A stretch of 64,000 nucleotides of DNA, taken from the NCBI GenBank assembly GCA_030765065.1, contig CM060990.1, forward strand, positions 281,941,341 to 282,005,340, given 5' to 3'. The notes beneath the pieces were generated by a model. The model saw only the letters and a program-made list of their open reading frames with translations, searched no databases and was not told the DNA's origin. This DNA is from Deroplatys truncata. Its lineage: Eukaryota > Arthropoda > Insecta > Mantodea > Mantidae. Shown here piece after piece: positions 24,383-34,996 of the stretch. How positions within the stretch are numbered: the first letter of the stretch is position 1; each line of letters starts with the position of its first letter. The position numbers were made by a program, and so were the translations under genes.

Positions 24383-26245
24383 CGCGTTAACCCAAGGTGA
24401 CAGTGGGCCTCAGCGCGCGACCATGGAAAAAAACGCGTTTCCCCCCGCTGAAGGGCCGGGGCTGGCGTAACGTCCAAATGCCGAAAAAGTTGACGAAATC
24501 GAACCCCTGAAGGGAGCAATGCAAAGGAGCTAACTAAATATTGCCGATCAAGCGAATCCTCGTAAACTATCGGGAAGGACGGGTGGTCAGGCAAGCTGGA
24601 GAGTCGACAAGCATAGCTGCACAAGAGCATCTCACGCCTGAAGGACAGCGGAGGCTCTGCAGCTTCAGCATATAGGCTAAGTACAGGGCTGGTTAGAAAG
24701 GCCCCTGTAGCGACCCTTATGCCACGATGGTGAATGGCATTCAATCGACGTAATACAGATGGACGCGCCGACGAATGGACAATGCACCCGTAATCAAGCT
24801 TGGATCGGACCAAAGAGCAGTAAAGGCGAAGAAGGACGGTCCGATCAGCTCCCCAGGATGTGCCACTTAAAACACGCAAAAGATTAAGAGAACGGTCGCA
24901 CTTTGCTTTTAATAAGGAAACTTGCGACGTCCAACACAACATCCTATCAAAACTCAACCCCAAGAATTTCACCTCGTCTGCAAACGGAAGCATCTCCGGC
25001 CCAAGATAGAAAGAGGGCGGAGGGAAATATTTCCGGCACCAGAAGTTGACGCAGACGGATTTTTCGGCGGAAAATTTAATGCCGTTAGCGTTACTCCAGG
25101 CGTAGAGACGGGCGATATAACACTGGAGCCGGCGTTCGAGGAGACAGGTCCGCCGCGAACTGCAATAAATGGCAAAATCTTCAACAAAAAGGGACGATGA
25201 AATGCCAGGTGGAATAAATCAACAATGAGGTTGATAGCAATTGCAAAAAGTGTGACACTGTGTACAGAACCCTGCGGTACTCCGTTCTCTTGAACAAAAC
25301 GACTAGATAAAACCGAGCCAACACGAACACGAAAGACGCGGTCCGTTAGAAACTCCCGAAGAAATATGGGAAGACGACCGCGGAAATTCCATGCATGGAG
25401 TGTACGTAAAATGCCGCCCCTCTAACAAGTGTCATAAGCTTTCTCCAGGTCAAAAACTACAGCCACCGGTTGACACTTTCTCAGAAATCCGTTCATAATA
25501 TGCGTCGACAGAGACACCAGATGGTCGACGGTAGAGCGATGGCGACGAAATCCACACTGAGCGTTCGCCAGAAGTTTCTGAGACTCAACCCACCATGTCA
25601 ACCGCCCGTTGATCATGCGCTCCATCACCTTGCAAACGCAACTAGTGAGGGAGATAGGGTGGTAACTGGAATGTAGTTGGCCATCCTTACCAGGCTTAAG
25701 TATAGGGACAATGGTGGCTTCGCGCCAAACGGAAGGAAAAAAGCCGTCATGCCAAATACGATTATAGACCCTTAAGATAAAGCGCTTACTGTCGGCTGAA
25801 AGGTTGTTTAACAGCAGAACATGAATGTCATCCGGCCCAGGAGCGGAGTGCCTAGAGCAATGAAGAGCGTGCTCGAGCTCCCTCATTGTAAAAAGGGCAT
25901 TATAACTTTCCGCATTATCAGACCGAAAATTATAGGTTGCGGAATCCAGCCGGTCTTTGATAGAGCGAAAGGCATAAAGCGATTAAAAGACTCGACAAAA
26001 CCAGTCCACGATGCCTTCTTGCTATCCTGAATAATGCGACGAGCCCCGGCGCGCGATTGTTTAAAAGTCACGAAATTATCAAGTGTAGGGTGTCGCCGAA
26101 ACACCCTAAGTGCAGTTCTACGGGCACGAACGGCGTCCCGACAATCCTCGTTCCACCACAGAACAGGCAGTCGCCGAGGTTGATAGGATGAACGGGGAAT
26201 TGCGCGTTCGGCGGCAGAGAAAATCGTAGACGTAGGGTGCTGCAC
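24334..26245 (-). pseudogene. LINE copy B reverse transcriptase domain, frameshifted
   Basis: A linker frame (25883-26245) leads into the RT frame 25422-25886. That frame has APGPDDIHVLLLNNL, ATIVPILKPGKDGQ, YHPISLTSCVCKVMERMI, CGFRRHRSTVDHL and AVVFDLEKAYD (first catalytic Asp). A stop at about 25422 is followed by frames with NGVPQGSV, then FVEDFAIYCSS near 25165-25195. The expected Asp-Asp pair therefore reads Glu-Asp. The thumb/connection region is open at 24334-24993 (FLGLSFDRMLCW, LLRLYCSLVRSKLDYG). Frameshifts near 25422 and 25200 and the altered catalytic pair mean no activity. Confidence 0.9.
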
Positions 26246-27015
26246 TAGCTGGTTAATGTCGTGAAGTGCTGGTCGTCAAAATGCACGAGGCTGGAATACA
26301 AGCTCCAGTCGGCTTTTCTGAAAATCCAGGTAGGTATTCTGGAATGCTGTACGTGGTGTGACAGAAGAGAAACGATGCAGGGGTAATGGTCGTTGGAGTA
26401 GGTGTCAGCGACGACGTTCCACTGCAGACGACTAGCAAGCTGGAGTGAGCAAACGGCAAGGTCTAAGTTAGAAAATGTATCCGAAGAATCAGAAAGAAAC
26501 GTAGGCTCACCTGTATTGAGAAGAGAGTGATTGAACTGATCAAAAATGTCAGAAAGATGAGTTCCCCTCGCACAGGCCCTTGGCGAACCCCACAGGGGGT
26601 GATGGGCATTAAAATCTCCCAACAGAATAAATGGTGTTGAGAGAGCGGACAGAAGAGCTCGAATGGCCGCGGGAGCAAGGGGAGACGATGGAGGTGAATA
26701 CACAGAGCAATCAGGAAACAAAAACCCGGGTAACTGAAATCTAATGGCAACAGCTTGCACGTCGGACGTAAAAGTCAGACGTTGAAAATGAACGTCATTA
26801 CGCACTAACAACATGACACCTCCATAAGCAGGAGTACCCTCCTCCGGTTCAAGGTCGTAGCGAACCGGAGTATATCCTCGGAGACCAAAACGATCATGAG
26901 GGCGAAGCTTAGTCTCCTGCAAACACACGACCATAGGCGAATGGGAACGCAAAAAAAGTTGCAGTTTCGCCATATGCGATCGTACACCACATACATTCCA
27001 GGTCAGGATAGCCAT
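26245..27015 (-). pseudogene. LINE copy B endonuclease domain (N-terminus of ORF2)
   Basis: This 256-residue open frame covers a nearly complete APE-type endonuclease: ILTWNVCGVRS (Asn), CLQETKL (Glu), LLGDFNAHHPLWGS (Asp-Asn) and SNDHYPCIVSL (the SDH box). All visible catalytic residues are kept. It would nick target DNA to prime reverse transcription. A frame change at about 26245 separates it from the linker and RT, so the ORF2 polyprotein cannot be made intact. Separate from ORF1 by about 20 bp. Confidence 0.92.
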
Positions 27016-27037
27016 TAAAAAGGGATAAACTGTCTAC

Positions 27038-28311
27038 TTAGAAGGGCGGCTTTAAATTACCTTTTTTTAACCTTTGGGCTCGGGCTTTTGGTATGGAGGT
27101 GGTCCGACTCAATAGCCACCTTGAAGGGAGGGACCACAGGCTCAGAGCCAGAAACGCCGAGAAGCGCTTCTGGGTGGCGATGGGTGAGGGGTGCCGCTGA
27201 GTGCGGCTTGTCCCAGGAACTTCCTGGCACTGCGACCTCCGAGGAGGAGAAGGTGAACTTTGCTTACTGTGAACACGCGGAGGGTCTTTTAAAAAGTCTT
27301 GTCTTTGAAGTTTCTGCTTCATTTTTTCTCAGTGGCTGGTGGCATCATAGACTTTCGACCAGGTTTATAGGTCTTTGTAACAGTAGCAGACTTGGAAGCC
27401 CGGATGGTAGTGGCTGTCAATGCAGTCATGGTCCAAGTTTGAGTCCCAGCATCCTTCTGGGGTACTGGAGAGGCAACAACAGAACTGAATGTTCCCGATC
27501 GCAGGAGCGAAGGTTGGCGCGCATGGTAACGCCTCCGGGCTTCGGCGAAGGAGAGTTTCTCCTTTACCCGGATCACCTGGATCGCCTTCTCGTCCAAATA
27601 CCGCGGACAGTTGCCAAATGAAGCAGAATGAGACCCTTTGCAATTGACGCAGACGGGGACTGTTGAACACGCACCTTCGTGTGAGGGCTGGCTACATGTT
27701 GCACATATGTTAACGGCACCCTTACATGAGACTTGCGTATGCCCAAAACCTTGGAATTTAAAACAACGCAGAGGTCTAGGAATATAAGGCCTCCCAGAAA
27801 TCCGCTCGTACCCTGCGAAAATGCTCGTGGGCAAATCGACGCCATCAAATGTTAGAATCAGGGTACGAGTGGGTACCAATACGCCGTCGTGTTTGGCCTG
27901 CACTCGATGCACTGCTGTCACCTTTTGATCGGATAGATATTCGACTAGGTCCTCGTCCGATATACCATCGAGGCTATGCGTGGTAACGACGCCCCGACAG
28001 GAATTCAATGTGCGGTGCTTCTTCACACGGATGGGATAACCGTGGAGAAGCGTAGCGTGCAACAAGGTCTTACTTAGCTGATCGGACTTAGTTTGTGCCA
28101 ATAAGGAACCATTCCGTATACGAGTGCAGGACTGAACCGCACTAGCAATTGCATCAATGCCCTTCTGAATTATAAAAGGGTTCACGTTCTCAAAGCTTTG
28201 TCCTTCTTCTTTTCTTGAAATTACCAAGTAACAACCAGATGTCGGCGGCGTTACTTCCGTTACAATAACTTTACGGCGCTTGTTGGAAATAATGGAGAAA
28301 GGGGGTTCCAT
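27038..28311 (-). pseudogene. LINE copy B ORF1 (zinc-knuckle gag-like protein)
   Basis: A 330-codon frame (27319-28311) starts MEPPFSIISNKRRK. It has an RRM-like central region (LVISRKEEGQSFENVNPFII, then an LTFDGVDLPTSI strand) followed by three zinc-knuckle-like motifs: CFKFQGFGHTQVSC, CATCSQPSHEGAC and CVNCKGSHSASFGNC. The first knuckle lacks its second Cys here (Phe) and in copy A (Trp), so this change may be old. A stop at 27319-27321 is caused by an indel. The frame continues at 27038-27322 with the basic Pro/Ser-rich C-terminus that is fused in copy A. The protein would bind LINE RNA and form RNPs. Confidence 0.88.
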
Positions 28312-29692
28312 AGCGAAATAAATCCTTCAATATTGCAACCGTCTCCGACCTCGGGCTCTGGCTTCCCGGGCGTTACCCCGGCTTGTGTGAGTGGCCTATC
28401 TATACCAGACTCAATCCAGGGTCACATCTCCCAGAACATAGACAGAGGGACCCAATCGCCGTCAGAAGTCAGCAGCTCATGCAATGGCCCCCCTTGGGAC
28501 TGCAGTTGAACAGCGGATACGAACACAAACCCTACATGACGACCCCAGGTGGTGGGGATGACGCCATTACCCACTCACCCAGCTGCGCACCCAGTGCGCG
28601 GGTATCCGTCAGGCTGTGTCCACGGAGGATTAAAAGAAAAGATAAAATAAATAAAACTGTGTGGGCGTTTCGCACGCAAGGTTGGCCGGCGAGGAAGAAA
28701 AAGAGATGTGCGAATGTCGTGGTGCGAAATGGTCGGAAAGTGACAAGGGAAGAAAAAAACGATGGCGAGGCGCGGTATGAATGTAATGCAAAGAACGCAC
28801 GAGAGCCTCCCTTGTGTCCCCCGGTCACGAGAACGAACCCACCTCGACCGGACGGGAATGAAGCGATGAAGATAGCGATGAGTGGCTCGGGAACCCCCGG
28901 GTACACCAAACCCGTATTCACATAAGGTGAGCTCCTAGGGGAACAGCGAGCTGGTGGACCGCTACGATAGGCTGCTCGATTTGCTCAACGACCCGGGAGT
29001 AGAGGTGCAATCGTACATGCCTACCACGGACGAGATGATGTACGTGGTGTGGAGGTACTGCGAGCAGAGTCCCCGGTTGAACTCCACGACCAACGCTGTC
29101 ATTGCGGCCTACACCACAGCACACACGCGCCTAGTGCTTTTTACATACCTGAAGCGACTTGGAGAACGGGTGTGCTACTTCGACACCGACTCCATCATCG
29201 CCACCGCGGCACCGGGGAAGTGGATGCCATCTTGGGGGCGCTTCCTGGGCGACATTACGGACGAGCTGGAGAAGTACGGGCAGGGTGCGTACATCTCTCG
29301 CTTTTCCTCCACGGGGCCACAGAGCCATAGCCTCAAGATCAAGTGTCCCGAAGACGATAAGGCCTTCTCTGTGTGCAAGATCAAGGGCATCACGCTTAAT
29401 TCTGTCAACTTGAAGCGCGTGAATGCCGACGTGATTCGCGACGTGGTTCTTCGCGACCGCTTTAGGGAGGTGACCACAGGGGAACACAGATTTCTAGAAA
29501 ACCCGGTTGGGATGTGGTGATCCAGCCCAATGTCAAAACCTTTCACATGGTAGTAAGCAAGCGCGTGCTAGTCGATAACTTTGACTCCTATCCTTACGGG
29601 TATAAGAGAAGGCGCGATTAAAGGTGCATCATAAAATGTGACGATCCTTCACACTGAGGTTCATTTACGCACTAAACCCACTTAGAGGCACA

Positions 29693-30354
29693 ATGCTCTT
29701 GGGCAGAGACCCTATGTTCTCGGACAACCTCAGGCAATTTATTTTCCCCTGCAGCATGCTAATTGCTGGGAACTTCGCGATGCGGAAAGTCCACCTTTAT
29801 TAAAACCTTTATACGCAACGCGCGCCACATTTTTGACTACGTGCCTAAAAAGGTCCTGTGGTGCCACCCTACGGAATATTCTCCAAAACTAGGCCGCTTT
29901 CCAGTGATATGCGAAACGCAAGCGGGCATTCCGGAATTGCGATCGGCGCGAGAGAACTACCTCGTGATTCTAGATGATCTTATGCTTGAAGGTGGAGGGA
30001 ACCGCGTGTCCGTTTTTTTCACGAGACATTCGCATTACAACCGCTTTGGGATCATTTACATTCTGCAAAATGTTTCCTCAGCGAAAGAAATATAGAACTA
30101 TTTCCCTAAATTCCAATTATATCGTGGTGTTTAAGAACAACCGAGACAAGATGCAGATCGAAATGCTGTGCCAGCAGATTGAACTTAGGAATTATAGGCT
30201 TCTGCTGGAAGCTTTTGTAAAGGCTACCGAGCATCCGCACGGCTATCTGGTGCTGGACTGCACACAGTATACACCCGATAGGTACAGATATCGAACTAAT
30301 GTGTTGCCGGAAGATACTCTCTCTTACTTAGTGCCCAACGAGTGTAGATTTTAA
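29693..30354 (+). pseudogene. ATP: A32-like DNA-packaging ATPase (FtsK/HerA type), two frameshifts
   Basis: The start MLLGRDPMFSDNLRQF at 29693 reads into a frameshift near 29765. The next frame gives a P-loop, MLGTSRCGKSTFIKTF. The Walker B acidic pair is in NYLVILDDLML (about 29956-29988). A second frameshift near 30075 leads to SLNSNYIVVFKNNRDKMQIE, the arginine-finger-side segment, and the frame ends at 30354. The length of about 220 codons fits the family. It would pump DNA into capsids. It sits directly after POLB in the usual Polinton neighbourhood. Confidence 0.88.
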
Positions 30355-30395
30355 ATAACGCGTTAAAGTGGCAACGCTGCCATTGTGGTTCAAGC

Positions 30396-30764
30396 ATGGC
30401 TAGAAGAAGGTTGAGCAATGCGAAACTCAGCAGTCCGCTGGTGGCGAGACAACACGGAAATTTAACTGTTACAGCATAGGCGAAGCCTACTCTGCGAAAA
30501 AAGTTACTAAAGCAGGCTAGCCCAGAACTGGTGATAGCCGTTTCAGAATGCATGTTGAACGTGACTAAGGGCAACGTGCCATTACCGGTCAAGAGCCTGA
30601 ATCATTTAAAAAGCCATAAAACCGCGTGTAGAAAGTTAGTCGACAAGAAACTGTCGTTGAAGAAGAAGAAAAAAGATCTTGGTGCAAAAGCAGGGTTCTG
30701 GCCGGCATTCATTTTACTCGTGCTGGCCTCGCTAGGTAGCGCTCTCATATCAAAGTTTTCGTGA
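30396..30764 (+). pseudogene. Small basic/hydrophobic pX-like protein, one in-frame stop
   Basis: The frame starts at Met 30396 (MARRRLSNAKL) and is open except for TAG at 30477-30479. The last 77 codons (30531-30764) are intact. The layout is a basic stretch (KKLSLKKKKKDLG) followed by a hydrophobic C-terminal segment (WPAFILLVLASLGSALI). This architecture is recurrent in Polintons/adintoviruses and recalls the adenovirus pX core peptide. It likely acts in the virion as a DNA- or membrane-interacting minor protein; this is inference from architecture. Its stop codon overlaps the next start (TGATG, 30762-30766). Confidence 0.7.
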
Positions 30765-31053
30765 TGAAGTACGGTAAGAAAATAGTGGTAGCGCCGCAGC
30801 CCAAAACGGTTGATAAGCTTCACACGATAGACAAATCCATTTACAGGTTAGCCAAAGAAATGGATAGCGTGCACCGAGCAAAGCTATCCCCAACGAAAAG
30901 TGGCAACTACTGAAATATAAATTGGGAAACTATCTGAGACTCGTTACACAAGTGAGACAGCCTTACCTGCAACGTGACGATGAAGACGATGTTCATTTGG
31001 ACTACGTTTACGAAGACGTAGAGGTGAAACAAGAACCGAAGATATTCCAATAA
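30764..31053 (+). pseudogene. Small unknown Polinton protein, frameshifted
   Basis: It starts MKYGKKIVVAPQPKTVDK with the start overlapping the preceding stop. A frameshift near 30885 moves into EKWQLLKYKLGNYLRLV. The end is very acidic (QRDDEDDVHLDYVYEDVEV) before the stop at 31051. It is helix-rich with an acidic tail, about 95 codons, and I do not recognise it. Position between the pX-like gene and integrase is consistent with a conserved small Polinton protein. Confidence 0.5.
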
Positions 31054-31158
31054 TCGTCTACCAATAAGGCGAGGCCTAAACCTACGTTCCCCAGAAAACA
31101 CAAGAAAACCCCCAACTATAACCTTCGCAAGCAAAGGTGGCAAACTTTGTAGAAGTAA

Positions 31159-32213
31159 ATGATGGGGTGGACCGCCATAAAGCGCTATGACGACCGGCCA
31201 GAACACTATGCAGAGTTAGGCACCGCAAACGCGCTTCTCAAAGCCACAGGTTAACCAAAGTCTAGAACTGAGTCCTTTCTTCGAACCCAAGACAGCCACA
31301 CCTTTCACAAACCGGTGAGAAAACGGTTTCCCACCAGATACTATCAAGTATGCAATATAGGCGATCTTTGGGAAGCATATCTTAACGTGATGAATACCGT
31401 CGAGGACCACAACCAACCGTACGTATACATTTTAACCGTGATTGACGTATTCTCCAAGTACGCCTGGGCAGTACCTTTACAAACAAAGGTAGGCACCGAA
31501 GTCACGCAAGCCTTTAAGACCATTATTTCCGAGCTCGTTCCGAAGGTGCTGCAAACCGACAAACGCACCGAGTTCACCAACAAGGCGTTTCGCGATTTTC
31601 TAAGCAAACACGCCGTGCAGCATTACACCACTAAAATAGGGTCAAAGCCAGCGTTGTAGAACGCTTTAACCGTACCCTTAAAATCAAGGTGTGGAAGTAT
31701 TTCACGCACAAACACAGTTATAGATACGTGGAGGTTCTACCGGAGTTGGTCAAGCCGTACAACAGTTCCTATCACAGATATACAAAAATGACCCCAAAAA
31801 GACATCAACGCTTCCAACATTTTGCAAGTCTACCACAATTTTTACGCTGGCAGGCGCATGCTTGAAACCAGGGCAGTTAAATTTAAAGTCGGAGACCACG
31901 TCCGTATTTATAAAGAAAAAATGAAGTTCAATATGCGGTACGAGCAAAATTGGACAGACGAAATCTTTCAGATTCCAAGGTCGTGCACGGATCGCCGGTG
32001 GTATATAAACTGAAGGACATAGCCGACGAAGACATACACGGCAACTTCCACGCCGAGGAACTGCAAGAGGTAGCGCTTCCCAAAACGATTCAAGTAGACC
32101 ACATTGTGCACACAAGAGGTAGCGGTAGCAACGAGCAGTTTTTGGTCAAGTGGAGAGGATATCCTTCCAAATTCAACTCTTGGGTTCAGGCTTCGACCGT
32201 TCAATCGCTATGA
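31159..32213 (+). pseudogene. INT: RVE-family integrase with C-terminal chromodomain, frameshifted
   Basis: The core frame (31315-31659) has GDLWEAYLN (first Asp), YILTVIDVFSKYAWAVPL, and VLQTDKRTEFTNKAF (second Asp; the Gly usual before Thr is Arg). A frameshift near 31650 splits the region carrying the catalytic Glu (read as VVERFNRT in the neighbouring phase). An SH3-like segment follows (FKVGDHVRIYKEK, about 31885-31920). The last frame (31950-32213) ends in a chromodomain (FLVKWRGYPSKFNSWVQAS), which in this family guides insertion to chromatin. The stop overlaps the next start (ATGA, 32210-32213). Confidence 0.92.
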
Positions 32214-33282
32214 TTAAAACCCAACCCTTTTCCATCACCCTTGTGAGCAACGCGTCCATGGACCATTTCACAGACAACACAGCGGCCAAATTTTCAAATA
32301 TCTTGCCAGAAAGAATCGTGCTGCAGGGAGAATGGGAGGTGAAACTCCAAAAGGTTAGGTACCCCGTTAAATTTTATAATGTTGCAAAGCACATTATAAA
32401 AGCACAAAGAACACCATGACGCGCCAGCCCACGCGTTCCAAGTATAGTTTACATATGACCGAAGCCATTCAGCACCATCCAAAAGAGTTGGTAATCAGCA
32501 TAAACGCTGTTATTTACGACCATCTCAATGTATAAGATTTTTTCGTGTACAACGAAGTCGAAGGAAAGGCAAGCGTGAACGATGCGGCCACTCATCCTGC
32601 TATGTTACCGACATTGCACTTGAAGGCATTGTAGAAAACGTGGTGCGTTCCAAAATGCGGCTTACCCCTGTGAAAATGGATTACCTCTGCGACGCGCCCG
32701 TCAAAACCGCAATATGCCTTGCCATCAAAACAGGAGGCTAAGCCGCTACATAGTGCGCCTAAGCCGACAGAAACTCCGCCAACCACCCCGAACGCAAACG
32801 CCCCCAAACCACAAACTGCGCCAACCACCCCGGATGTAAACCCCCCAAAACCGATGGAAGCTGCTGCACCCACCGAAACTAAGCACCTCATTTACAGTTT
32901 GCTACTGTCTCCGGCTCTAGCAAAAATGCTCGGCTTCGAGCCCTTTACCAACCTTGTGCTTCACACAGACGCTCCACACCCCGTAGATCCGCATATGGGA
33001 TTTCCTTACAACATGTTCATTTACTGCAATCTAGTATTTTCACAAGTGGTGGGCGATACCTTTGTACAGTTCATAGAGGGCGTGGCGGTGGAATACGAAA
33101 AAAAGCTACAACACGTACATGACCGATGAAAAGTCATTTTTCCTCTGAATTGGGTACCTCTCATACAACAAGATTTCAAGACCGTCAACATATATTTAAG
33201 GAACGGTTTTGGCGATATGTTGCCATTTGTTGACGGACTTTCCTCCACTATAGTTCTCACCTTTCGCCCCAAACAGCAATAA
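32210..33282 (+). pseudogene. Penton-like minor capsid protein, frameshifted
   Basis: The N-terminal frame (32210-32419) begins MIKTQPFSITLVSNASMD and contains RIVLQGEWEVKLQKVRYP, a jelly-roll opening typical of Polinton minor capsid proteins. Frameshifts or stops near 32420, 32535 and 32635 are followed by the 136-residue frame 32719-33129. That frame has a Pro/Thr-rich linker (PTTPNANAPKPQTAPTTP) and a second globular part with YNMFIYCNLVFSQVVGDTF. The end (about 33130-33282) reads NWVPLIQQDFKTVNIYL. It would occupy capsid vertices. Its TAA overlaps the next ATG (TAATG). Confidence 0.78.
32719..32880 (+). repeat. Pro/Thr-rich linker repeat in the penton-like gene
   Basis: Short near-repeats encode PKPxxxxPTTPxxN twice (around 32750-32840). 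The linker separates the two structured parts of the protein. Such low-complexity linkers expand and contract easily, so its length may be copy-specific. Confidence 0.55.
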
Positions 33283-33675
33283 TGGGTGTGCATACCGCCA
33301 CGCAGTACTATGTCAATCAGGCTGGTGGCGCTTTAGACGACCGAAATTTCGTTCTCTACAGAGGTAGTTGCTATCAAAAACGAAACGGCCTGCTTTCCGC
33401 CCTAGGCGGCGTTTTCAAAACCATTCTTCCGTTTCTCAAAAGCGGGGCAAAGACCGTAGTAAAGGAGGCACTGAAAGTAGGCGCAAACGTACTTCCTGAC
33501 GTGGCCGCTTCCGCTTAAGGCAAGACTTAAGGAGGCAGGTTCGAATCTCAAGCGAAAAGTATACGAAAAGATGCGCTCTATGCTGGTTTCGGGCATGAGG
33601 CGCATCAAGAGAATAAAACGCATCAAGAGAATAAAACGCACAAAATCCAAGACATTCGCGTATTCTAAGCTGTAG
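33282..33675 (+). pseudogene. pVI-like small basic protein, one frameshift
   Basis: The first frame (33282-33518) carries ALGGVFKTILPFLKSGAKTV, an amphipathic helix, after a short N-terminal region (MGVHTATQYYVNQAGG). This resembles the membrane-lytic minor capsid proteins of adenovirus-like particles. A frameshift near 33515 leads to a basic C-terminus (LKEAGSNLKRKVYEKM, then RIKRIKRIKRIKRTKSK) ending at 33675. The RIKRIK run comes from an exact 18-bp tandem duplication near 33600-33637. Gene order between penton and major capsid supports a virion role. Confidence 0.7.
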
Positions 33676-33702
33676 GCGAAATGTGCAAGACATCTTTTCG
33701 TA

Positions 33703-34990
33703 ATGGCCGAAGCAACCGTTCACATGAGCTCAGAGCTGGACCTCTTTAGAGACCTTCCTGTTCAAATCAACGTAGAGGAGATTCGTTTCATTCACCTAAA
33801 TCCAGAAAATACTATCATAAAGAATGCTCTCATCACCTTCCGTTATTCCGGCAATGTCGACGATTACCTGGACATGACCTATGTGAAACTAGGGCTGTTC
33901 GTGAAGATCGTGGATGGCGAAAGAAAAGCGATCGCTTCAGAGGATAACGTCACCTTGGTCAACAACGCCCACAGTTCCCTCTTTCAGCAAGTGGAAGTGT
34001 CGCTAAACGTCATCGTTTCCATGCCGCAACCCGACTACCCTTATAGAACGTACCTCGAAACTCTGCTCAATTATTCTAAGGATGCCATGAACTCCAGTCT
34101 GGAGGCCTCCCTTTGGAAGATGGACATCGCGGGCATCATGGACACGTTTGCGGCCAATCAAGGTTTTCTGTGGCTGCAGGGAGTTACCATGGGAGGTAAA
34201 GTCATACACCTCATTGGGTGCCTCTCCAACGCACGTTTTAGACAGGAACACCTGCTCCTTAATAATGTCAGCCTCACCATAAAGTTAGCTCCCTCCTCTC
34301 CTCAGTTTTATCTGTTTACCGAAAATAAGGATTTTAAAGGGTCCGCGGAAATTCATACTGCCACCCTACAGCTGAGAGCCGTCAGGCCGTCTCCCACCAT
34401 TAAACTTGCTCATCAGGTGGTCTTGGCAAAAAGCAACGCAAAGTACTATCTCAGGGAGGTCAGCTTTCACGCACTCAGCATTCCCAAGGAAAGCAGTAAC
34501 ATGAAGTTTCACGACGTTTTCATAGGACAAATTCCCAGAAAAGTGGTAGTTGCCATGGCGACGGACAAAGCATACAACGGCGACTATACTAAAAACCCGT
34601 ACCATCTTCAGCACTTTAACTTGAATTCGTTTCAAATGTACGTCAATGGCCAGCCCTTCCCCTACCAAACCCTACGACCGAAATTTGACGATGGGCATTT
34701 CATCGAGTATTTCAAACCCTGCAAGATGATCTCGGAAATAATTTTAAACACGAAGGTCGCTCCATTTCTAGAAAACAATACCGACAGGGATACACGGTCA
34801 TGGCCTTTGATCTCACTGCAGACATGAGCGCAAACGATTCCTATATCTCTGGACTTAGACATGGCACGGTGTCTATAAGTATAGGCTTTCAAAAACAGCT
34901 AACAAAGCCCATTTTCGTTCTGGTGTTGGCGGAGATACATCGCACCGTCGAAATCGATGTCAATCGATCCATTTTGATATCAAGAACACG
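33703..34990 (+). pseudogene. MCP: Major capsid protein (double jelly-roll type), near-intact
   Basis: An uninterrupted 374-codon frame (33703-34827) starts MAEATVHMSSELDLF, with a typical receptor-free N-terminus, then alternating strands (RFIHLNPENTIIKNALITF, VEVSLNVIVSMPQPDYPY). The C-terminal part is in the overlapping frame from 34800 (AFDLTADMSANDSYI, then KPIFVLVLAEI), so a frameshift near 34795 removes about 60 residues. It matches the capsid protein of Polintons/adintoviruses in order, motif style and length (about 430 codons if joined). It forms the icosahedral shell. It has the longest open frame in the element. Confidence 0.85.
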
Positions 34991-34996
34991 TTTCAA

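Larger units (their letters stand above)
23172..28941 (-). mobile_element. Full-length I/R1-type LINE copy B inserted in POLB
   Basis: The element is bounded by a perfect 12-bp target duplication, AACAGCGAGCTG, at 23160-23171 and 28942-28953. On the minus strand it has a ~630-bp 5' leader (28312-28941), ORF1 with zinc knuckles, ORF2 with APE endonuclease, RT and RNase H, and a ~410-bp 3' UTR. It ends in a CATCATCATCAC-like simple repeat, not poly(A). RNase H plus a simple-repeat tail points to the I/R1/LOA side of the LINE tree. ORF2 has several frameshifts and altered active-site residues, so the copy is dead. Confidence 0.93.
20146..29621 (+). pseudogene. POLB: Protein-primed family-B DNA polymerase, split by a LINE
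   Basis: This is the replicative polymerase of Polintons, which copies linear ends from a protein primer. The N-terminal part (20146-23171) is scattered over several frames and contains Cys-rich pieces (YCRRCNHPYKHKTEYHRC near 20990-21050). It also holds an exonuclease motif VIAHNLKSYDGQYLL (about 21608-21655), polymerase motif [12 protein letters not shown] (about 22537-22570), and motif B KLMLNTFRGKYGQR (about 23104-23146). The LINE 23172-28941 follows directly. The C-terminal part (28942-29518) is one clean frame with motif C VCYFDTDSII (about 29170-29198). A frameshift near 29518 precedes the natural end at 29621. At least six frameshifts are present even without the LINE. Confidence 0.9.

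Noticed and set aside
27088-29546. Plus-strand ORFs of 93-180 residues over the LINE, and minus-strand frames antisense to POLB
   Set aside because: They run antisense to strongly supported LINE and POLB domains and show no motifs of their own.
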